Assembly (NCBI RefSeq): GCF_028283785.1
Contig: NZ_JAPWKB010000017.1
Coordinates: forward strand, 62,001-126,000
DNA: 64,000 nt
Direction: 5' to 3'
Source: Paraburkholderia sp.
GTDB lineage: Bacteria > Pseudomonadota > Gammaproteobacteria > Burkholderiales > Burkholderiaceae
Shown here: piece by piece, positions 17,662 to 25,041 of the stretch
Position numbering within the stretch: the stretch's first letter is position 1
Layout: the number at the start of each line of letters is the position of its first letter
The notes under the pieces: model-generated
Databases searched by the model: none
The model's input: only the letters and a program-made list of their open reading frames with translations
Told to the model about the DNA's origin: nothing
Position numbers and translations under genes: made by a program

Positions 17662-17799
17662 GGTTCATCTCCTTAGCGTGAGCCCTCTCAGCAGGCAGCG
17701 TAAATTGAAGGAGATTTCGTAAATTTCAAAAAGCCCGTTTTGAGTCGTACAGCGGTGTAACGCACGCTGATCCGAAACCAGAACGATTTCGAGGCGCTG

Positions 17800-17817
17800 G
17801 TTTGCCGGGGGGCAAAC
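17800..17817. other. Perfect 7-bp hairpin in the island
   Basis: GTTTGCC (17800-17806) and GGCAAAC (17811-17817) flank a GGGG loop. There is no T-tract, so it is not a standard terminator. It lies upstream of the lipoprotein gene and could be a regulatory hairpin or a recombination scar. Confidence 0.3.
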
Positions 17818-17862
17818 TGGATTGAGCGCTACAAATGAAAAAATACTGTCGCACGGTAACAC

Positions 17863-18228
17863 TCAAGTCAATTCTTCTGACGACGAGCAGATGACAACGT
17901 AACGCCCACTAAAGTCGCACTTTGGAGGTGCATTTTCGATGTCGGTTCCGATCAACCCGTACGTTCGAAATTCGGCGGCTGCAAAAAATTGCCCGTTGCT
18001 CAAGCTCGGCGGCGCGTCGTCGAATCTAGCGTAAGTTCGTTTGTAGGTCATATGGCTAACGCCGAATGACTTTGCGAGGCCCTGAAAGCTAATCTCAATC
18101 CCTGCCTGATTGGCATATAGCCGCGCGAGCATGCAATCGATACACTGGGGTGGACCAACTGAAAGTTGACTGACCCGAGTTGGCAAGAGTGGCGCGACGC
18201 GAACCCTAGAGAGGTCGCGAAGCTGCAC
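17863..18228 (-). CDS. Hypothetical protein (island)
   Basis: A 121-residue frame with a GTG start; an internal ATG at the MLARLYANQAG segment would give about 88 residues. The C-terminal portion (EISFQGLAKSFGVSHMTYKR, AEFRTYGLIGTDIENAPP) has a normal protein-like composition, but no family is recognised. It follows a pseudogene on the same strand by about 30 bp, suggesting a minus-strand cargo operon. The N-terminal 35 residues are Arg/Pro-rich and may not be translated. Confidence 0.4.
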   Translation of the reverse strand: MQLRDLSRVRVAPLLPTRVSQLSVGPPQCIDCMLARLYANQAGIEISFQGLAKSFGVSHMTYKRTYARFDDAPPSLSNGQFFAAAEFRTYGLIGTDIENAPPKCDFSGRYVVICSSSEELT

Positions 18229-18260
18229 AACGCGCTACAGCAAAAGCAGAATGGGTGATG

Positions 18261-18641
18261 TCAACCCTCACGAAGGTCATCGAATATCGTTGGATCAAGC
18301 TCAACAATAAACGGTTGCGCGCTGCTCACTGTTCCAATTGCCACCCCACGCTCATAGGCAGGACGTCGAGCCAACACGGTATTCGAGATATTGCGGACGC
18401 AAATTTCGAGTTCGTCGGCGCGCAGTTGCGTTGTTCGGTCGAGCAAACCGCCCGAAAATCGGATGAAAATATTCGGACCACCTGGCGCGAAAGGATGTTC
18501 GATGAAGAAGTTCTTCGCATCACCTTCGACATGCTCCGGCCTGCGTGCGACAGCGTCTGCCTAGAAAATGCCGATGTTTTGGGCGATGTTCCAAAGTCGG
18601 CTTTCCGGTGGAATTTCGTTTCGCATTTGCGACCTCGTCAC
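18261..18641 (-). pseudogene. Hypothetical gene interrupted by an in-frame TAG
   Basis: A GTG start at 18641 overlaps the stop of the upstream small gene (GTGA). The frame reads VTRSQMRNEIPPESRLWNIA, then QNIGIF, a TAG at 18563-18561, and continues without other stops through ADAVARRPEHVEGDAKNFFI, EHPFAPGGPNIFIRFSGGLL and DRTTQLRADELEICVRNISN to DPTIFDDLREG (126 codons in all). Protein-like composition on both sides of the TAG indicates one ancestral reading frame broken by a single substitution, unless the stop is read through or a sequencing error is present. A TTG at 18446 could restart the C-terminal half. Family unknown. Confidence 0.55.
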
Positions 18642-18853
18642 GTGTTGAGTTTCTTGAAACCAACGAAGGGTGCACCTGCGGTCACAAATCGGCCGAGCGC
18701 CGCATTCAACTCTGAAACCAATTCGAAAAGTCGCTCGGTGTTTGTGACTTCACCAGAGATAAGCAAGCGCATCTCAGCGTCGTGCTGATTGCGAAGGTCT
18801 TTAAGTGCTTTGTAGGAGTCTTGAAACTCAGCACGCTGTTCCGCCGAATGCAT
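18638..18853 (-). CDS. Small helical hypothetical protein
   Basis: A 71-residue charged, mostly helical protein (HSAEQRAEFQDSYKALKDLR, LRLLISGEV-type core, TERLFELVSELNAALGRFVT). ATG 18853 is chosen because GAAGG precedes it by five bases; a TTG at 18877 is in frame. Its stop overlaps the GTG of the next, interrupted gene, so the two form an operon. No family is recognised; size and composition are compatible with a small island regulator or antitoxin, but nothing specific supports that. Confidence 0.5.
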   Translation of the reverse strand: MHSAEQRAEFQDSYKALKDLRNQHDAEMRLLISGEVTNTERLFELVSELNAALGRFVTAGAPFVGFKKLNT

Positions 18854-18991
18854 GTGGACCTTCGAAGTGATCGGCAAATAACGCTAACACGGCGAAGCAG
18901 GAGTTCCGAAGGGGCAAAGAAGACAGAAACGCGCGGCCACCGCGTCATATCGAATAAGCTAAATGTGCAGGTACGTAGTGAGTAAAGCAAT

Positions 18992-19141
18992 ATGAGAAAA
19001 ATCAAGCCGATCTATCTGGACATGATCGCCGTCTCAGAAACGGTTGCCCTCTCCGAGGCAAGTGTTCAAAAATTAGTGCGAGAAAATCGTTTACCAAAGC
19101 CCCGCCTCGTGTCCGATCGTCTTCTTGCGATTTGGCTCTAG
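18992..19141 (+). pseudogene. AlpA-like phage regulator, C-terminally truncated
   Basis: A 49-residue frame reads KIKPIYLDMIAVSETVALSE, ASVQKLVRENRLPKPRLVSD. This is the N-terminal helix-turn-helix of AlpA/MerR-like excisionase regulators, where ALSESTVQKLVREN-type sequence is followed by a PKPRxLSxRRVGW strand-helix. Here it breaks off after LVSDR and ends in LLAIWL. The break coincides with the truncated end of the integrase relic on the opposite strand, so one deletion probably removed the 3' parts of both genes. AlpA-type proteins normally switch on integrase/excision in P4-like elements. Confidence 0.6.
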
Positions 19142-19473
19142 GCAGCCTTCGAGGTAGCCGCGGCAGCCCTGCCTGACCGTGTAGCTTTCATATCCCAAGC
19201 GGCCTCTCCCGATCCACTCTTTTGCCGCTTCTCCACAGCCGGGTCGCCTCCTGCATCGCGAGCCACACGATACCTCTGCAACTCGGCAATTCCAGCGGCA
19301 AAAGTCTTTGCCGGCCACTCTCCCAACTTGATCTGACGCATAAGGCCGTCAATCGGGGATTTGTAGCGATAGGTCGACGCTACGGCTTTCTGTTGCCTAA
19401 AGACGCAGTCCGGGAAACCGTCAAGCGTGAGATGGTCCCCTGTCTTCAGTTGGGTTAATGCACGGGCGCCGAA
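19115..19473 (-). pseudogene. Tyrosine-type phage integrase relic (N-terminal part, frameshifted, truncated)
   Basis: Minus-strand translation from about 19473 gives ALTQLKTGDHLTLDGFPDCV, then STYRYKSPIDGLMRQIKLGE, WPAKTFAAGIAELQRYRVAR, DAGGDPAVEKRQ. This is the arm-type DNA-binding domain (DUF4102-like) of P4-family integrases. After EKRQ the homology shifts frame to YESYTVRQGCRGYLEGCLEP and NRKKTIG, where it stops near 19115. The catalytic domain is missing and a TGA lies upstream of the first homologous residues. It abuts attR, as expected for the enzyme that inserted the island into ribA. Confidence 0.75.
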
Positions 19474-19698
19474 TCACATAAATGCTCCGGCGTAAGTGTT
19501 TGATCCACGCCGGGGTTCTACGTAGTTTTCCGATCGAGACTTACGAAAAAGCTACGCCAACTGCTCAAGGATCGCAAGGTGCAAGCGAGTATCGCTGAGC
19601 TAAGTTCTGACAAGACCAATACCGCAATCGCACGCCAAGGGGAAATCTCGGCCGCATCAACCTTGCACAGCAAGGCTGACGGGAAAGGTGAAAAAAGT

Positions 19699-19720
19699 AT
19701 TACTCGTTTTCTTCGAAGTA
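19699..19720. repeat. attR: ribA 3' end
   Basis: ATTACTCGTTTTCTTCGAA (19699-19717) plus one differing base and TA matches 11807-11828. This copy encodes the authentic RibA C-terminus (YFEENE and stop). Confidence 0.8.
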
Positions 19721-20371
19721 GTGGCCGAACTTTTCCTGCTTCGTGCGGATATACCGCTCGTTTTCTTCACGCATCGGAATGGCGAGTGCCACGCGTTCGC
19801 ATACCGGAATACCGTGCTTCGTCAGCGTGTCGAACTTGTTCGGATTGTTGCTCATCAACCGAACCGATGTGACCTGCAACGTGCGCAGAATGCCCGCCGC
19901 CGAATCGTATTCGCGCGCGTCGTCGGGCAAACCGAGATCGAGATTCGCCTCGACCGTGTCGCGGCCCTGCTCTTGAAGCGCGTACGCGCGAATCTTGTTC
20001 GACAGGCCGATCCCGCGTCCTTCGTGACCGCGCAGATACAGCAACACGCCGCAGCCCTCGGCCGCGATATAGCGCAACGCGAGATCGAGCTGTTCGCCGC
20101 AATCGCAGCGATAGGAGCCGAGCACGTCGCCCGTCAAACATTCGGAATGCAAACGCGTCAGCACCGACGACTTGTTCGCGACATCGCCCATCACGAGCGC
20201 CAGATGTTCGGCGCCCGTCTCGCGAAGCCGGAACACATAAGACGTGAACGTGCCGTAACGGGTGGGAAGCGTGGCGGTCGCGTCGAGGACGACGCATTCG
20301 CCGTTGATTTCGCCGTCTGCTTGCGACGGTACGTGAGGCGTGGGCATGGCGTTAAGCAAAATGTCTGGCAT
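19700..20371 (-). CDS. ribA: GTP cyclohydrolase II
   Basis: A 223-residue enzyme of the riboflavin pathway that opens GTP to 2,5-diamino-6-ribosylamino-4-pyrimidinone 5'-phosphate, formate and pyrophosphate. The zinc-binding cluster is SECLTGDVLGSYRCDCGEQL, followed by YLRGHEGRGIGLSNKIRAY and the NNPNKFDTLTKHGI segment. The length fits stand-alone RibA rather than the RibBA fusion. The start at ATG 20371 (MPDILLNAM) is tentative; ATG 20347 is also possible and no strong ribosome site distinguishes them. Its 3' end is the integration site of the island, and the coding sequence is kept intact to the stop. Confidence 0.93.
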   Translation of the reverse strand: MPDILLNAMPTPHVPSQADGEINGECVVLDATATLPTRYGTFTSYVFRLRETGAEHLALVMGDVANKSSVLTRLHSECLTGDVLGSYRCDCGEQLDLALRYIAAEGCGVLLYLRGHEGRGIGLSNKIRAYALQEQGRDTVEANLDLGLPDDAREYDSAAGILRTLQVTSVRLMSNNPNKFDTLTKHGIPVCERVALAIPMREENERYIRTKQEKFGHYFEENE

Positions 20372-20776
20372 GAACCCGTAGACGACCGGGGATAAAGTGT
20401 GGAACTGGAGTTTACCGCTAAACGCGCTCGCGCATCCCACGTATGCACCGGGCTGGGTCGTCATCGCATCTCGTCGGGACCGGCGGCCGCACACGTGCAG
20501 CGTGAATGTGCCGCGAATCCGACGGCACTTTGCATCCGGTCTACGCCGTTCCAGTGCACGCGGCAATCGCGTCGTCATATCGCGGAACCCAGGAAAAACG
20601 ACATGCGCGGATCGCGCGTCGGCGCGGTATCGTCAGGATGTCGGGGCGTCGCACTGTAAGCGAATGTTCAGGAACGCACGCCGCGTCGACCCAGGCCGCC
20701 TATACTGGAAGAGCCTGTCCTTCACGACGACAGCACGTCTTCCGGCGTGCTGCAATGCGAAAAACGGAGCCGCTTC

Positions 20777-21220
20777 ATGACCAGCGTTGCACAAGTTCTC
20801 AAATCGAAACCAGAAAACACCGTGTATACGATCGACGCGGCTGACTCGGTCTACAACGCGATCAAGCTGATGGCCGACAAGCAGATCGGGGCGCTGGTGG
20901 TCACGGAAGGCGAAAGCATCGCGGGGATCGTTACGGAACGCGACTACGCGCGCAAGGTGGTGCTGATGGAACGCTCGTCGAAGGCGACGCCGGTACGCGA
21001 CATCATGAGCCGCGCGGTGCGCTTCGTGCGCCTCGAACAAACCACCGACGACTGCATGGCGCTGATGACCGAACGGCGCATGCGCCACCTGCCGGTTATC
21101 GATCAGGAACGGCTCGTCGGCATGGTATCGATCGGCGATCTGGTGAAGAACATCATCGCGGAACAGCAGTTCACGATCCAGCAACTCGAAACCTACATCA
21201 ACGGCGGCGAACATACCTGA
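20777..21220 (+). CDS. Tandem CBS-domain protein
   Basis: A 147-residue cytoplasmic protein formed by two CBS motifs: residues about 8-65 (TIDAADSVYNAIKLMADKQI, GALVVTEGESIAGIVTERDY) and about 75-130 (VRLEQTTDDCMALMTERRMR, HLPVIDQERLVGMVSIGDLV). Stand-alone CBS pairs bind adenine nucleotides such as AMP, ATP or NAD(H) and often modulate partner enzymes. ACGGAGC precedes the ATG by seven bases. It is divergent from ribA and monocistronic. Partner unknown. Confidence 0.9.
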   Translation: MTSVAQVLKSKPENTVYTIDAADSVYNAIKLMADKQIGALVVTEGESIAGIVTERDYARKVVLMERSSKATPVRDIMSRAVRFVRLEQTTDDCMALMTERRMRHLPVIDQERLVGMVSIGDLVKNIIAEQQFTIQQLETYINGGEHT

Positions 21221-21341
21221 CCTGCATTCGCAGACGGGCGATGCAATCGCAGCGTTTTCATCGTTGTAGCGGACTCGCGCATACGGTAGTCGCATGCGCG
21301 CCCATCTTCGATCCTCCGCAACCCCTCGCGCATCCAGTCGC

Positions 21342-21373
21342 AAAAAAAGCCCAAACCCGTCACGGGATTGGGC
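21342..21373 (-). terminator. Intrinsic terminator, minus strand
   Basis: On the minus strand, GCCCAATCCCG, loop TGA and CGGGTTTGGGC (11-bp stem, one mismatch) are followed by seven T residues (21348-21342). It lies 230 nt beyond the stop of the DUF4148 gene, either ending a long 3' untranslated region or a separate small RNA in 21374-21604. Confidence 0.75.
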
Positions 21374-21604
21374 GAAGCTACCTTTCGGCAGCGGAGGTTC
21401 CAGATGTTCTGGCTCCGCGCGACCAACATTCAGCGTTCGGCGCTGACTGCGGCGCATCGGGCGCTCGCGGTCGCGCGGATTTTGAGGATCTTCGATTGAT
21501 TCGTCACGCACACACTCGCGCGCGTGGAAGCGTTGGCCGACCCGCGTCGATGTTCGTCACGCGCGCGAGCCGCCAATCGGTGCAACGATAAATCTCAGAC
21601 GGGT

Positions 21605-21949
21605 TTAGTTGCCGAAGTAAATCGAGCGTTGTTCCGGCGTTTGCGCATCCATTGCACGGCCCGACGACGACGAACCGCTCACCGCGCCACCGTAACCGCT
21701 GGTATCGGCAACGGGATTCACGTTTTGTGCGGTCTGGTCTTGAGCCTGAACGCGACTTTCGGCGGCCTGGATATCAGCCGGATAGGTCGGATCGCTGGCG
21801 GTGGCCGGGTTGTACCCTGCCTGCTCGATCTGGATCAGTTGACTACGCACTTCGGCGCGCGTCACGGGTTGTTGGCTCGACTGGGCGAAAGAAGCAACCG
21901 GAGCGGCGAGAACTGCGGCAATAGCGACGGCCTTGATCAGCGACTTCAT
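21605..21949 (-). CDS. DUF4148 secreted small protein
   Basis: A 114-residue exported protein: signal peptide KSLIKAVAIAAVLAAPVASFA cleaved after AQ, then the DUF4148 core VTRAEVRSQLIQIEQAGYNP, PTYPADIQAAESRVQAQ. This family is abundant in Burkholderiaceae, often in many copies, with no established function. A strong ribosome site (AGGAGG) precedes the ATG. The C-terminus is Ser/Gly-rich. Confidence 0.88.
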   Translation of the reverse strand: MKSLIKAVAIAAVLAAPVASFAQSSQQPVTRAEVRSQLIQIEQAGYNPATASDPTYPADIQAAESRVQAQDQTAQNVNPVADTSGYGGAVSGSSSSGRAMDAQTPEQRSIYFGN

Positions 21950-22208
21950 GGTGACTACCTCCTAAAGTTTTTTTGCGTCGCTTCTCACCGTGTGTGGGAA
22001 GCGAGTGACTTCAGTCTAGGCAACGGTTGCTCAAGGGAAAACCCTTAATTGCAAGATACATAATTGCGAGATCAACAAGAATCAAAACGTAACAAGGGTC
22101 AATGCACCATTGGAGTGACCAATTCCGTAATAATTGTCGGGTTTGTCAGGTCGCTTCCGGTCGATCTGACTGCATTGACGACCGCGCGTCGAGTGCTCGC
22201 GAGCGGGC

Positions 22209-22961
22209 TCATTTCGCCAGCAAACGCTGAGGTCCGCTGATGTAGACACTGCCGCGCGCATAAAAGCGCAGCAAACGCTCTGTTTCCCGCGTGAGGCCGA
22301 TCCGCGTCGTAACGCCGATCTCACCCGTTCGGTGATCCGCCGAAGCATCGGACGCGTCCGACGCGTCCGATGCACCCGGAACCGCGCGCTCGCCGAGCCA
22401 CAGGCCCTCGCCCGTGCAGAGGTCCACGCTGTCGAAGGACAGGTCGATGCCGAGGGCCGCCGCCAGCCGTCCCGGTCCGCGCGTGAGATCGCGCAGGCTC
22501 GCGCCCGGCCGACGCGCCTTCATGCGTTCGAGCGCGTCGCCTTCGAACGGCTCGATTGCGCGGATCAACACGCCAGCGCCCGTACCCGCCGGTTCGCTCG
22601 ACACATTCAGCACGAAGCACGCGCCATACGTCAGCCGCACATACGCGTGGCCAGGCGCGAGAAACAGCGCGCCGTTGTATTTGCGGCGTCCGTGAAACGC
22701 ATGACTGGTCGAATCGCCGACGGGATACGCTTCCGTTTCGACGATCCGTCCGCCGGTGCGGCCTTCGGGCAGATCGTGAACGACGTAGCGGCCAATCAGG
22801 AAGCGCGCCATCTCGACCGTATCGACCGGCAATCGATCGCGCACGAGCGGCCGCAAAACCATCGGATCCCGAAGCGAATCCCGAACCACGCCCGTTACCG
22901 GATCAGCTGTCACCGTCACCTCCGTTTCGCGCAGACGCACCCGATCGATGATCGCGCGCAA
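22209..22961 (-). CDS. Alkyladenine (3-methyladenine) DNA glycosylase, AAG/MPG family
   Basis: A 250-residue base-excision repair enzyme. The core from about residue 47 contains EMARFLIGRYVVHDLPEGRT, GGRIVETEAYPVGDSTSHAF (catalytic Glu and Tyr region), HGRRKYNGALFLAPGHAYVR, YGACFVLNVSS and TRGPGRLAAALGID. It excises 3-methyladenine, hypoxanthine and related lesions. An N-terminal extension of about 45 residues precedes the conserved domain; a start further in is possible. Codons near 22345-22372 form short tandem repeats encoding SDASDASDAS, a Burkholderia-style slippage-prone insert. Confidence 0.88.
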   Translation of the reverse strand: MRAIIDRVRLRETEVTVTADPVTGVVRDSLRDPMVLRPLVRDRLPVDTVEMARFLIGRYVVHDLPEGRTGGRIVETEAYPVGDSTSHAFHGRRKYNGALFLAPGHAYVRLTYGACFVLNVSSEPAGTGAGVLIRAIEPFEGDALERMKARRPGASLRDLTRGPGRLAAALGIDLSFDSVDLCTGEGLWLGERAVPGASDASDASDASADHRTGEIGVTTRIGLTRETERLLRFYARGSVYISGPQRLLAK

Positions 22962-23208
22962 CCTGCGTTGTATCGATACCTCAATCCGTGTACACCATAG
23001 CGATCATCCTGACACCATTTGGAGTATCTTTAACCTCCGGCCAGCATCCAGCCCCGAACGCGCATGCGCTCAGGCCCGCCCGGCCGGCACGCAGCCGTAC
23101 AGCACCGCGCAGTCCGTTCCATTCCGATCCAATCCCGAAGTACCGTTTGTGCAGTAAGCGCGGGCCCGATCGGGTCCGCCGGCCACCATGACATCAGGAG
23201 AAAGTTGA

Positions 23209-23559
23209 ATGAAAGCAACCAAAGCAATCAAGCTCGTTAGCGGCGCACTGATCGTGCTGGCATCGTTGAACGCGTACGCGCAAAGCAGCGACGCAGCCGC
23301 CACCGCACCGGCGCCGACCAGCGCGAAGGCCACCAAGTCCGCCAATCGTGCGCTCGCGAAGAACGTCCGTCGCGCGCTGTCGAAGACGAAGGGCCTGTCG
23401 GTCAGCAATATCGTCGTGCGCGCACGCAGCGGTGCGGTGACGCTCGAAGGCTCGGTGCCGGAACAGGCGCAAGCCGATCTGGCAACGACGGCCGCGCAGG
23501 GCGTCTCCGGCGTGACGTCGGTGAAGAACGCACTGACGATCCGCGCAATCGGCCAATAA
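23209..23559 (+). CDS. BON-domain periplasmic protein
   Basis: A 116-residue exported protein: signal peptide TKAIKLVSGALIVLASLNAY with cleavage near AYAQS, an Ala/Thr-rich linker, then one BON domain (residues about 50-114: KNVRRALSKTKGLSVSNIVV, SGAVTLEGSVPEQAQADLAT, GVSGVTSVKNALTI). BON proteins (OsmY-like) bind membranes or phospholipid and are often stress-induced. AGGAGAAAG lies upstream of the ATG. A strong bidirectional terminator follows. Confidence 0.9.
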   Translation: MKATKAIKLVSGALIVLASLNAYAQSSDAAATAPAPTSAKATKSANRALAKNVRRALSKTKGLSVSNIVVRARSGAVTLEGSVPEQAQADLATTAAQGVSGVTSVKNALTIRAIGQ

Positions 23560-23639
23560 GCCGGCCGGTCATCACGACCGACGCCACCGGCGCCGGTCGA
23601 GCGCGCAAGAACGCATTGTTCTTGTTCGTCACGAAAAAA

Positions 23640-23678
23640 GCGCCGCCGTGCTTCCCGCACGGCGGCGCTTCTGTTTTT
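23640..23678. terminator. Bidirectional intrinsic terminator
   Basis: A perfect 12-bp stem GCGCCGCCGTGC (23640-23651) and GCACGGCGGCGC (23657-23668) has a TTCCC loop, a T-rich run to 23678 on the plus side and AAAAAA before it for the minus side. It separates the convergent BON and acyl-CoA dehydrogenase genes. Confidence 0.9.
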
Positions 23679-23710
23679 GTGCTCCCCGCCCGCAGCCGGG
23701 CGCCGATGGC

Positions 23711-24880
23711 TCAGCCTCCGGCGCTGCGCCGCAGTTCGCGCGCGATCACGATCTGCTGGATCTGCGTCGTGCCTTCGTAAATGCGAAACAGGCGCACGTC
23801 ACGATAAAAACGCTCGATGCCGTATTCGCTCATATAGCCCGCGCCGCCAAAAATCTGCACGGCCCGGTCGGCGACCCGCCCGCACATTTCCGTCGCGAAC
23901 ATCTTCGCGCACGACGCTTCGCTGGTGACGCGCTCGCCGTTGTCGCGCTTCTTCGCGGCATCGACGATCATGCAGCGCGACGCGTAGATTTCGGCCTGGC
24001 TGTCGGCGAGCATGGCCTGAACCAACTGGAAGTCGATGATCGGCTTGTCGAACTGCTTGCGATCGATCGCATAGCGCAACGCGTCGGCAAGCATGCGTTC
24101 CGCCGCGCCGGTCGCCACGGCCGCGATATGCAGACGACCCTTATCGAGCACTTTCATCGCCGTCTTGAAACCGACGCCCTCTTTCTCGCCGATCAGATTC
24201 TCGACCGGCACCCGGCAGTTTTCGAAGATCACGTCGCAGGTATGCGCGCCCTTCTGACCCATCTTGCGATCGATCTTGCCCAGCGACAGCCCCGCCGTGC
24301 CGGCTTCGACGACGAAAGCCGAGATCGCGTCCGCGCCCTTCGTGTCCGCGCCGCTCGCATCGCGGCCGGTGCGCGCCATCACCGTGAACAGACCGGCTTC
24401 GGGCGCATTGGTGATGAAGCGCTTGGTGCCGTTGAGCACGTAGTGGTCGCCGTCGCGGACCGCGCGAGTTTTCAGCGACGCCGCGTCCGATCCCGCTTCC
24501 GGCTCGGTCAGGCAGAACGAGCCGATCAACTCGCCGGACGCGAGCCGCGGCAGATATTTCTCCTTCTGCGCGGCCGTGCCATCGACCACCAGACCGGTCG
24601 AGCCGATGCCGTTATTGCTGCCGATCGCCGAGCGGAATGCCGGCGACGTCTTGCCGAGTTCGAACGCGGCGAGCACTTCTTCTTCCATCGTCAGGCCGAG
24701 GCCGCCATACTCTTCCGGCAAACACAGACCGAACAGCCCGAGGTCTTTCATTTCCTGAAGCAGCCCGGCTGGAATCTGATCTGTCTCCGCGACGATTTCT
24801 TCGTTCGGCACGAGTCGTTCGCGAACGAAGCGGCTGATGCTGTCGAGCAGCAGATTGAGCGTTTCCTGACTACGAATCAC
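23711..24880 (-). CDS. Acyl-CoA dehydrogenase
   Basis: A 389-residue FAD-dependent acyl-CoA dehydrogenase. N-terminal helical domain EMKDLGLFGLCLPEEYGGLG; middle beta domain with FAD-binding CLTEPEAGSDAASLKT and FITNAPEAG; C-terminal domain with QRKQFD-type ALRYAIDRKQFDKPIIDFQL, QIFGGAGYMSEYGIERFYRD and the catalytic base Glu in RIYEGTTQIQQIVIAREL. It introduces the alpha-beta double bond in acyl-CoA oxidation; chain-length or branched-chain preference is not readable. GTG start with AAGGAG eight bases upstream. Divergent from the Ca2+/H+ antiporter gene. Confidence 0.93.
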   Translation of the reverse strand: MIRSQETLNLLLDSISRFVRERLVPNEEIVAETDQIPAGLLQEMKDLGLFGLCLPEEYGGLGLTMEEEVLAAFELGKTSPAFRSAIGSNNGIGSTGLVVDGTAAQKEKYLPRLASGELIGSFCLTEPEAGSDAASLKTRAVRDGDHYVLNGTKRFITNAPEAGLFTVMARTGRDASGADTKGADAISAFVVEAGTAGLSLGKIDRKMGQKGAHTCDVIFENCRVPVENLIGEKEGVGFKTAMKVLDKGRLHIAAVATGAAERMLADALRYAIDRKQFDKPIIDFQLVQAMLADSQAEIYASRCMIVDAAKKRDNGERVTSEASCAKMFATEMCGRVADRAVQIFGGAGYMSEYGIERFYRDVRLFRIYEGTTQIQQIVIARELRRSAGG

Positions 24881-25041
24881 GGTGTCTCCTTGCAGACCGG
24901 CGCGGTGCTGCCTGTGAGTTTAGAAAGAATATCGTTATATTTTAGGGTATTAGCGCAGATTCCTGATCCAGTTTCGCAAGTGTGCCGCGCGGCCCGCGCC
25001 GGCAACGCCGTCTGATAACCACACCATAGGACACTCACCGC

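Larger units (their letters stand above)
11807..19720. mobile_element. Genomic island inserted in the 3' end of ribA, integrase decayed
   Basis: About 7.9 kb are bounded by 22-bp direct repeats with one mismatch (11807-11828 and 19699-19720), the right copy being the real ribA 3' end. Inside, base composition is visibly richer in A/T than on either side. Contents: a methyltransferase/ATPase/unknown operon on the plus strand, small genes on the minus strand, an AlpA-like phage regulator stub and an integrase relic immediately beside the target gene, the canonical place for a site-specific integrase. Use of the 3' end of a protein gene is analogous to tRNA-targeted islands: the gene is kept intact. 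The integrase is frameshifted and truncated, so the element should be immobile on its own. Confidence 0.8.

Noticed and set aside
18255..18788. Plus-strand 177-codon frame in the island
   Set aside because: The minus strand in this stretch has two overlapping, coupled frames with better composition.
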